Shown here in pieces: positions 52,901 to 64,000 of a stretch of 64,000 bases of DNA. The notes beneath the pieces are model-generated. The model saw nothing but the letters and a program-made list of their open reading frames with translations. It ran no database searches and was not told the DNA's origin. The stretch is taken from contig CAIIXF020000007.1 in the NCBI GenBank assembly GCA_903813345.2, positions 12,333,031 to 12,397,030 on the forward strand, read 5' to 3'. Both the position numbers and the translations under genes were made by a program. Source of the stretch: Owenia fusiformis. Its lineage: Eukaryota > Annelida > Polychaeta > Sabellida > Oweniidae. Position 1 is the first letter of the stretch; the number at the start of each line of letters is the position of its first letter.

Positions 52901-55900
52901 TGCTATTCGGATTGAGTCATATCCACATTCATTTTATGCATATCCATAATGCCTATTTGACCTATCATCGCCATTTCCCAAGTTCGTCCGGTTTCCGAGA
53001 AATTGCGGATTTTGACGTCAAAAAGTCAACTTTTCTGTAAATACTAGACACTTTGTTGAAGTAGAACTTTCAAATAACTTTTAGTAGTTGGTGTCTATGC
53101 AACTTATGTCCTCTAAAGATTTCAAAGCTCTTGGAATTACGGTTTTTGGTGTTTACTCTATAAAATTTGAAAAAAAGTAAGACTCATTTTCAGGAAACTT
53201 TCTCATGTATAAAGTCAATGGCAGGTTTTGTGATTGACAAGATTCTTAAAGTTTGCCTTATACTTGATCATTTCCTGCAATAAATTACATCATTAATAGA
53301 TTTAAGCATTCCCTACATATTTCTCAATATATGTCAGCATCAAATTTTTACCGTTTTTGAAATATTTGATGTCAAAAAACAGTAAAAATAAGTTATTTTT
53401 CAACTTGCTTCAATTTGACCAATTTTTTTTTTGAAAATCATCTACAAGTTGCCAGGAGTTCAAATCTGACATTAGTTTTAGGATTTGACCTTTACTTGAC
53501 CTTCAGTGACCTTCGAAAGGTCAAAAAAGTTGATTTTTCAAATTGATTTTTGGATGTAAATTTTGGTCAGCTTAATCACAAAAGACCTTACTGAGCTCTG
53601 AATAAGTAAAATTTTCAAGGTCAAAGGTCATCAAACTAGGTCACATAACTATGCTATCTAAGTTTCTCAAAGTTCGAGACTACAAATCCAAATCAATATT
53701 TTTGTTTGAAAGTCAGGATATAAATTCCTCTGAAGGTTCCAAACTGTGTGAGCATAGGACTGTGGGTCCTTCATTATTACTCTCTTGCAACGTAGAGTCA
53801 TTTTATGTGAGAATTCAATGTGTCTCCATAGGTCGTCTTGAGAACCAAAGCGTTTCTAGCATATCCATGTCTATTGACCTTTCTCCCCTCTGGAGGAGGA
53901 TACAGAGTTTTGCACATCTGCAAATAAATTCACCCTCATTATCAACAATCAAACCAAAAACTTAATATACTTCAAGTTCATTCATCCAGGCTGGCTTTCT
54001 GCGAACCCTTTGCCTCCCATTTCCCTTGGACCCAATAATTTCAACCTCACTGTCAATAGCATCACTTCATATTTTCAATATCATCATCAGAACTGTCAAT
54101 GCCCAGATAGTTCTTCAAACGATCATGATGTATAATTCTTGTATCCTTGTCCTTTGTTTTGACCTGATACCTCAAATCATTTTAATGGCATCTTAGGACT
54201 TTGACCAACCTTCACTGCTGGAACATGTACCCAAACCAAAGAACAATGTTCATACCACTTTGTGTTTGATTTAATATCATACCCACGTTTCTGTCTGTTA
54301 CTTGCTATTTGAATATGTTTCCTTAAGCTATATCATGAACCTTCAGCATAGTAGATTACAAATCATGATAATAGTTAGCACGGGATACTAGAGTATCCGT
54401 GTATATTGAGTATGACCGGTTCTAAGCTTACGAGTGTGACCGTATTTCTGTTCCTATAAACAGACGAGGTGAGTACTTGCTTTTTATGAACACTTTCGAA
54501 CGTTTTCTTTTTATCCTACTTGGTCAATGAATGATACTTGGTATACTTATAATGCCAGGCATATCACAAGGGGCCTTAATTAAGAGAAAACGTATTAATA
54601 TTAGATTGAAGCCGTAAAATCCTAGTTTCCAGCATCTTTGATCAGTTTTTGTGTAACACAACGCAACTCCGAAGAGGATGACACATCTTATGTATAATAT
54701 ATAGCTAGATCTACGAATTAGTCATGAATATTTTAAATAATTTAGCCTGCTCTGTCCAAATATGATACATCTTTGAATTTTTGAGAATACGAATGTCACT
54801 GGTGCCCCATTATTGGAGAATATGGTTGTGAAACAATCAGTGGGCCGTGTTACACTCGTTTCCATGACATTTCACAAGCGTATCCTCTGGGAAAAGATAA
54901 ATCCTTCTCTTGCTCACGCTACGGGGATCATATAAACTGAGATTTGGAGATCTTGTTCAGGTTAGCCATAAAAAGGTTTGGGATTTGTTTTTTTCTACTG
55001 TGATATTAATGATTTGGCTCTAAGGCGAGAAATCTGTACTTTCTGATTGATATTCCATTATGAACAGTTACATTGCTAAAATAGCTCATGTTTAACATTT
55101 TTTTGTTACATTACTATTAAATACAGCAGAAACTATATTCAACAAACACAATTTCAAAAAGGATAATATAGAAGTTAACCTTTATTTTCCATTTTTAAGC
55201 AGCTGTGCCTCTCATGACTTTCCAAAACAGGTCATATTCGTAGCCTAAGAACCGGTCATACTCAATATACGCGGATACTCTAGTTACCCGTGAGTTAGTG
55301 TAATAGGTACTATCAACCAAACCACGTTCTACATCAGGCAGTGGGCCCAAAAATAGATCAGATGTAGGTCTAATTCCTCTACCAAATATTAAGAAAGCTG
55401 GTGTAAAACCTGTACTAGCATGTACAGCTGAATTGTATGAACACAACAAATGGCAAACAGTCCCAATTCCTCTGATCTGATGCAACTATTTTTGTCACAA
55501 TGATACAATGTACTTATTATTAAACCAAAGAGCAAAATCTAGAAAATATGTGTATAATTAGACTCCAGATTGAAAATCTGGAGTCTATTGTTTTTGCCTG
55601 TTTTCTTTTTATTATTCTTTTTCTTTTTTCTTTCTTCCTCCTAACAGATTTTCTCTCCAACTATAACATCTTACTTAATCCAACTTACATGGTTAACTAA
55701 AGACTGTATCCGGCTTTCTGGGAAATCAGGTCAAATTTTTATCTAGGTCAAAGGTCAAGAACTAGGTCAAATCTTACATTTTCAACATTCTTCATCATAT
55801 CTTCGTCAATATTCTTCATAACTCCTTCATCTTTTTTTCATCGTGTAGCTTAGAAAAAGGCGAATCAAAAATATGGCATCAGAATTTTGATTACTCTTAC

Positions 55901-58900
55901 CGATTTTGAGATATGGCGTCCAGAAAGTAGGTCAGAAGAAAAAGGTCTCCAAATTCAACATGTGAGTTATGAAATAAGTGTAGAATGATCTCAGGAATCC
56001 GAATCTGCAAACCAAATTTGGATCAGACTTCCGGTTCCGGTTTGGTGCCTATGTTAAGTCAATAAGAAAAAAGACTTTTTTCGAAGTGTAAAATACAAGA
56101 TATAGACTGGGTACAGCTTAACATAATGAATGCTTTTAAAAGAATGGGACCTCAAAAGCTACATAGCTTCAAAATTTGGACACCAAAATGCCTAGGTCAA
56201 AATCTAGGTCAAATTCATAGTTTTTCCTTATTTTTACGATTCTGACACTACACTTTAATAATTTACTTCAAAATTTTGTATACATGTAGCAAAGAGTGTG
56301 CTAATAGTGTTAGCCTTTTGCCGTCAGAAAGTTTTTTGACCCACTTTTGAGATATGGTGTCCGAAAAGTAGGTCAAAATAAAAAGTTCTCCAAATTTAAC
56401 ATATGAGCTATGAATAAAGGGTAGAATTTTCCCAGAAATCCGAATCTGCAAACCAAATTTCGATTCGGAAGTTATGGCGTTTTGAAAGCTCAAAAATCGC
56501 TAAATTTGGTGCCCCATGTTATGTCAATGAGAAAAAATATTTTTTGAAGTGTAAAATACCAGATATAAACTGAGTACAGCTTAACATTCTGAAAGCCTAT
56601 AAAAGAAGGGGACCTCGAAGGCTATCTAGCTTTAAAATTTGGACACCAAAATGCCTAGGTCAAAATCTAGGTCAAAATCATAGTTTTTCCTTATTTTTGC
56701 GATTCTGACATTATACTTTATTGATTTGCTTCGAAATTTTGTATACAGGTAGCAAAGAGTGTGCTTATAGTGTAAGCCTTCTGCCGTCATAGAGTATTTT
56801 GACCCACTTTTGAGATATGGTGTCTGAAAAGTAGGTCAAAATAAAAAGTTCTCCAAATTTAAAGTATGAGTTATGCATTAAGGGTAGAATTTTCTCAGGA
56901 ATCAGAATCTTTAAACCAAATTTCGATCCAACTTCTGATTAGATAGTTATAGCGGTTTGAAGTCTTGAAAAGTCGATATGATGATATCCCCATGTTAAGC
57001 CAATGGAGTCGAAGATAACATTCTTAAGAGTTGTCTAAATGTCTATATTCTAGCTGACTCAGCTTATTCTGAATGACTCAGCTTACAAGTATTTGGATGA
57101 CTCAGCTTAAAAAAAGTCTGAAATCTGGAGTCTTAAATTGAACTTGTTCAATTTACATGTCTAGTTATAATAACAATCAAGACTAGACTTGATATTTGTA
57201 TAATTAATTCTCAAGCAACTAAACTTGTTGCGTGTAAAACAATGATAGCCAAGCAACTAAACTTGGCAAATACTATAATACCTATGGTAAAAACCAAACA
57301 ATTAAACTTGACGTTATTCAATACTTAATGGTCAAGCAACTTAACTTGACATGTGGATCCCTTTATCGATCAAGCAACTAAACTTGACGTTTTTTAATAA
57401 TTACTGATCAAGCAACCTAAACTCGACATGTGACTCTCGTTAACGACCAAGCAACTAAACTTGACGTTTTTATACATAATTAATGATCAAGCAACTAAAC
57501 TTGACATGTGAATCTTGTTAACGACCAAGCAACTAAACTTGACGTTCTCATATAATGTAGCAACTAAACTTGACATGTGAATCTCGTTAATGACCAAGCA
57601 ACTAAACTTGACATTCTCATATAATGATCAAGCAACTGAACTTGACATGTGAAACCGTGAACGACCAAGCAACTAAACTTGACGTTTTTATATAATTTAT
57701 GATCAAGCAACTAAACTTGACCTGTGAAACCGTTAACGACCAAGCAACTAAACTTGATGTATTTTTTTAAAGATTAATGATCAAGCAACTAAACTTGACC
57801 ATGTGAAACTCTTCATCGACCAAGCAACTGAACCTGACGCCCACATCTCATTAATGACCAAGCACCTATACTTGATATAAATTATTATGATAATGAAGCT
57901 ATAGTTACATCTATTAATATAATATCCAAGCAAGACTTGTTTATCTATTAAGCATCTGAATTTGACGTCTAAGCTTTTTATATTAACTTTATTTCCTATT
58001 CCACATCTACACGTATAAAACAACCCCAAACCAGTAACTAAACTAGTTCAAGATTGCAGCTATTTACTTACTTATTAAACCTAGTGCATGCAAGGCCCCA
58101 GATTTTAACCCTCTATTTATATAATGTTCCATCGTCGGATCGTCCAAATGGGTACCGTCCACTAATTTCCCTGACATGTCCTTCAAATATCGAATATACC
58201 AAAACACACACTTGTTGTGGTAACTGGAGATACTGCTCATTTCTGTATTGACTTGGTCGACTATTTTGTTGTATACTCTTTTTTCCTCATTTTTTATCCA
58301 TTTTTTCGTTAGTTTACCTTTTTTCTTTTTTGCACTGTGATCTCCCTATGTACTAGTTGACGAAGAATAATAATTCCATTTGTTTTTAATTTAGGTTTTA
58401 TTTCCACTGCTAGTTTTTGAATGTCTGAACTGATTTTTTGCGCAATTTCTTAGCAAGATTTCCCTTCAGTAAAATGTGCCTCAAAATAGTCATTTATATC
58501 GTTCCCACCAATTTGTAAATATACTGTGGAATAATAATCATGCCGTATAGCCTCCAAATATTGGTGCATTTCACCGACTTTTTTACCTTTCTTTCCTATG
58601 AATTCATATTCTAATCCCTTTCCTGTTACTTCTAGTGTCATTGGGTTACGAAAAACGTAGTTTTGAGCACACGATACGAATGAATCGCCGAATGCTAGGC
58701 ATTTACTTACCATTCTGAATCAATCACATCCACAATGTCAATGATCCACGTTTTTTGATTTTAGTTACTTTTATTTCGTAAATCTGTTAAAATTGTCTAT
58801 CCTACTTTAATATATGTTATGATTTAATGATTCCACGGGTACCATCGAATAATTTTGGCAACGTACCGGAGAACGACATTTTACTAAGAAATGGCAATAA

Positions 58901-61900
58901 TTTAGCACAATATATTTTTTAACTAGAGTTCTACTTTGATTTTGACAAAAGTAAGTATTCCATGCAATGGCTATTTCATTCATGAGTTTGTAGGAATTCT
59001 GTTGGAACCCAGTTCTGATCAAGTACGAAGTAATTGAAATCGGCGCAGTCGGACTTTACTCCGAAATATGGTTTTTCGATTATAACTTTTTACAACATTT
59101 AAGTATAGACTTTTGAAAAAAGTACAGAATAGTCCTTATTCTATTGAATAATTCTGTTATTTCTGATTCACACGACTCTGATTTGTTTAATTAAAAAAAA
59201 AAGTTTTAAAAATATTACTTAGGAACGTAACCGGAGCAGATCAGTTGTATTATATAATTTAAAAAAATAAAATATATGATTTAAAGCATATATATTAATA
59301 AATACGCATTCGAACAATCCCGTATGTTTTTAAATTAGTATATGTGCTTTAAATCATATATTTTAGTTTTTTTGATTAAATAATTCAACTGATCTGCTCT
59401 GGTTACGTTCCCAGCTCCGGTTACGTTCCTAAGTAATATTTTTAAAATTTTTTTTTAATTAAACAAATCAGAGTCGTGTGAATCAGAAATAACAGAATTA
59501 TTCAAAAGTATAAGGACTATTCTGTACTTTTTGCAAAAGTCTATACTTAAATGTTGTGAAAAGTTATAATCGAAAAACCATCTTTCGGAGTAAAGTCCGT
59601 CTGCGCCGATTTCAATAACTTTGTACTTGATCAGAACTGGGTTCCAACAGAATTCCCACAAACTCATGAATGAAATAGTTATTGCATGGAATACTTACTT
59701 TTGTCAAAGTCAAAATAGAACTCTAGTTAAAAAATATATTGTGCTAAATTATTGCCATTTCTTAGTAAAATGACGTTCTCCGGTACGTTGCCAAAATTAT
59801 TTGATGGTACCCCGTGGATTCACTAAATTGTTTCCTATAGTCCTACAAATCAAAATGTTTCTTTTCTTTTATTCTTTATTTCTACCCACACTTGTGAGTA
59901 TAAAATAGTACATACCGTATTCTCTGTAATTACCGCCCACTCTCTAATAAGCGCCCACCCCGCTTCACAAAGTTCAAGAAACATCGAGGAATCAACAAGA
60001 ATTGAAGAATATATCAGGAAAAAAATATTTCTCAAAATCCAGGAGCGGGCGATAATAGAGTACTTACCCTAAAACTGCTGTAAACACGACGCGTTTTGTA
60101 ATTCTATGCATCCTCTCGATACATATCTATCGATGGGTGCTTCCCACACCATACCATGCTAATATTGTCTCCAAATAGTCCATAATGAATGAAGGAATTG
60201 TTCTTTATCGGCATTCAGAAATTTCAAAAGCTACTGCGCAGATGTTCTGCGCATGTCAAGGTCGTGAACTTTCTGGTTTCTTTTTAATGTTTCTCGACTT
60301 TTACACGACTTTTGCACGAATAATCATATTATTATAAAAATATGTTGAAGAAAATGCATTCTTGTCAAGAAAAATTGCCATACATGAAATTCCTCGGGAT
60401 TTCTGATTTCTTTCATACATGGGCGCTTATTAGAATGGTCTAAATAATGTATTTTCAATTTTCTAAACGCCCTGGGCGCTAATTACAGAGAATACGGTAT
60501 ACATACAATGATAATACAGTTTAGTTTAATTCACTACCACCAATAATCTTCATCAATTTACTTAGTTGCACAGAATATTTAATATTTGACAACAAACTTT
60601 TAAATTTTAACATATTTGGTTGTCTAATGAAGTAGTTATCTAGAAGTATTTTTCTGTCATCTTCAAATAGTTTACATTCTAAAATATAATGGTACTCATC
60701 TCCTAGTCTGCTACATTTGGTACACACTCTCTCTAACCTTGGTCTTTTTATGTATCTCCCTGTTTCTATAGGAAGATTATGATTTGAAGTTCTAAGTTTT
60801 GTTATATATAATCTAGTGCTTACTGGTTGACATAAATAGGGTTCAAAAATAAATTTGTTCTTAATGCTACAATATGTAAAATATGAAGTTTTAGATTTAT
60901 CTAAGTCTGATAGCCATTGCTGTAGGAATTGATTTTTTAGTTTCCTCTTCACCATATGCTTCAACGCATCCTTTGATATAAACTCTTGTCTATTCCAAAT
61001 ATATGAAAATCCACAGTCATTTATTTTCCACTGCACTTAACCATGGTGAGCTGTATATACCCCTTATACGAGGGTATATCATAAAGTTCTCATAATATCT
61101 CTCTAATTTTTTTGTTTTTTAATATAATCTGATGAATTTTTCACAGAATGTGTAGTATACAATGCTGCATTAATCTATCAAAAAATATTTGGTATAACAG
61201 AAATATTATTTAAGAAATGGTTACCATAGTAACCGGAAATCAAGGCACCTGGGGCAAATAAATAATCGTGCAGAAACAGTCCCAACTAAGAATGTTGAAA
61301 TGCATAATAAGTTATCAAATAAGCTATGAAACACATCAAATTGTTAAATACCATATATTCTTGACTGTTTTAAACTATTATAATGGTCATGTGAATTGTG
61401 TGATCTCATAATGGATGATTGTAATGCTTCATTAGAAGTGATGTCAGACACTACAACTGTTTTGTCAAATATTCCAAGGAAAGTCGATTTTCCACTTTAG
61501 TTCATCTTAAATAAATAATAGACCACACATAGGGGTTAATTTTGTTTATATTTTTGCAACATATTTGTTTTAGATCGTCTTTAGTATGAGCAAAGGATTT
61601 TTCGAACTAAACTAAACTTTTTATAAATATGAATATTATTTTTCTGATGATCCCTGCATCTATGCATTATCTAACTCAGTCATTTCTGATCATTAAGCTT
61701 TGATTCTCAGAGTCTGGTATCACATCTAATGAAGCATGTAAGCATTCCCTATGACATCACACAATTCACATGATCAATTTATTTTATAGTAAAAGCATCT
61801 AACAACATATTCAAGATAACATTTTAATGTGTTTGATAATTTATGAGAGTTTATTATGTATGTAAACAAGGTTAATAAAGCTCATAATATCTCAATTATT

Positions 61901-64000
61901 TTATTTGCCCCGGGTGCCTTGATTTGCGGTTACTATGGCAACCCTTTCTTATCTAATATTTCTGTTATACCAAATATTTCTTGATAGATTAATACAGTAT
62001 TCTATACTGCAGATTCTATGAAAATTTCATGAGAATAAGTTGAAAAATAAAAAAATTAGAGAGATATTATGAGAACTTTATGATATACCCTCGTATGTAA
62101 TTGAAGCATAGCTTTATAAATGGAACTATTTGTTGCTTTACTTTGTATCAATTTACCCCAACAATTTACCATTCTTGTTTTAATGTGTATTTCCAAAGGG
62201 TAGCGCCCCAATTCACCATATATCATGAATGAGGGTGTAGTTGCTTTTACTCTGAGTATGTATTTACAAAGTTTGAGGTGTAAGACTTCACAATTTTTTA
62301 TAGCCTTCGAAAATCCCCATATTTCACAGCCATAACACAAAATAGGTAATATTAACATATCAAACAATTCTAATTGAACATCAATTGGTAAATTCATTTC
62401 TGTACACTTTCCTAATACTCCATACATGGCATTTTCAGCTTGTTTCTTTAATTGATCAACACCCTTTCTAAAATTACAATTATATGAAAATAAAACTCCT
62501 AAATACTTAAATGTGTCATTAATTTCAACATTTTCCCCATTGTATGTAAATCTAAATAAACCATTGGGTTTTCTTTTTGAGAAAATAATAATTTTTGTCT
62601 TTTTTGTGTTAACAGACAAATTGTTGATATCACAATATGACTTAAGACCATTTAGTCCTTTCTGTAGCCCTTCACTTGTGTCTACTTCTACATACCTTCA
62701 AAAGCTCTAAATTGGTTGGAAAATACGCTTACAAAATCTTGGTCGTATTTCACCGGAAGGTGCACATGGAACATACCCGGATGTAGATCTACTTCCCGGA
62801 ACTCTATTTTACTACGCCAAAAACTGTACATTCTTCGAACGACTCTTCAAGGCCACATAAAGTATTTTATTCCATAAAATATCTTTTACTTTGACACTAT
62901 CATTCTCATTTCCCTAATTGAATTTTCTACCAATAATTTCATATGACAAGGAACATAGCGTTCATCAGACTTCACTACAGATTCAGGAGGGCAATGGACG
63001 TCAATTACGTCATTCACTGGCTTGTATGTCTCAATGCACATATTTTCATCACATTCTACCACCCTAACCTCTGAGTTGTGTTCCATAGCAGTTGTAGTGA
63101 ATATGTAGCTTCAATGGAGTCTTATGTTAGTTAATTGAGACTTCAAGCAATGCACATGAAATCGAACGGGAAACAAGTACGTATAAATCTCCCTATACAA
63201 ATGCATGTAGTTTTCTCACAATGTTTACCTAATCTCTTGCAAATCTCCTGTTCTAAACACAGATCTGAAACTGATCGGGTATCTGAAGTAGACTAAGTAG
63301 CGCTTGTTTTGAATGTGCACTATTTATTGGCTTTGCGTTCACAGTCGCGTTGTGAAAAATATCGCTAATTTGCCAACTAGTTACACCCAAATCAGTTTCC
63401 ACTTTCTAAACAATATTCCCTTCTTGAGTTTCATCCTGTCCCACTGTGCCCAATTTTGCTTCAAGGTAAGTGACTGAAATTTCAGACCACTCTGGCATAA
63501 ACACATCTGCGAGGAATGTATTCACGGACTCTTGGCCACAGCCATTACATGATTTTGTATAAGATCTCAATATTATCAATAATGGCGGTGGATCATTTTG
63601 AATCATTTTTTTAATATCATACAACAAATCACAGAGTACAAATAAGCTGCTCTATTGTAAAAACATGTCTATAACATACTTTTACAGTTTTAGCATTCTA
63701 GTGGGTACGATTTTTGAAAAGAGCATCCAATTAAGGAACTCAGGAGTTTTTATTTTTTGATCCTTTTCTTCTCAGGGCATTCTTAAGTTTTGCGGTCATC
63801 GTGGCACTTATAGCAAATGTGCTCATCGTTTTAAGTGGCAGAATCTACCATTGTTCCACCTATCACAAAAGCTGTTCAGTATGGCATGCTTTGTAACCTA
63901 CTATTACTTGCTTAACTTATCCCTCACTTGGTTCTGATTGTCAGAAGTTTAGATGATCACATAGGCACCAGATTTTATAACACAGAACTTAGATCCGGCC

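Overview
The window looks like AT-rich genomic DNA of an invertebrate animal, probably a marine bilaterian. Genes are split by GT..AG introns, and transposons and satellites fill most of the space. The phylum cannot be read from the sequence. I see no rRNA, tRNA, CRISPR or bacterial operon structure.

Three host genes can be read exon by exon. (1) 8177-13559, plus strand: the last nine recognisable exons of a receptor-type guanylate cyclase, covering the end of the kinase-homology domain, the dimerisation helix, the complete cyclase domain and a C-terminal tail. The extracellular, membrane and early kinase-homology exons were not found in the first 8 kb. (2) 19619-22133, plus strand: a three-exon secreted repeat protein that looks like a beta-propeller lectin. 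(3) 37904-24436, minus strand: a seven-exon SDE2 gene, complete from ATG to stop (412 residues, all phases agree), with a ubiquitin-like fold, a GG~KGG processing site and a C-terminal SAP-like domain. Genes 2 and 3 are convergent.

The rest is mobile and repetitive DNA. 1-8 kb holds short tandem and inverted repeats. 11-19 kb holds a series of terminal-inverted-repeat (TIR) elements. 20-38 kb holds elements lodged in lectin and SDE2 introns, including a 4.5 kb minisatellite in SDE2 intron 2. 38.4-44.7 kb is a nearly full-length CR1-like LINE interrupted by a 582 bp hAT-type element and a 1110 bp mariner-type element. 44.7-46.6 kb holds a MITE, a perfect-looking palindrome and a foldback element. 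46.9-55.5 kb holds broken minus-strand Ty3/gypsy-like LTR fossils interrupted by other elements. 55.5-58 kb holds a repeat-bearing element and a satellite. 58.3-62.7 kb holds an SGNH-domain fragment, a 990 bp foldback and a second LINE fragment carrying a 1025 bp TIR element. The last 1.3 kb has only unrecognised small ORFs.

The main points for a second look are the complete SDE2 model with its array-filled intron, the propeller lectin, the datable nested insertions, the AGGTCA-rich repeat family and the zinc-finger ORF linked to the LTR fossils. I did not see a convincing new multi-gene system.
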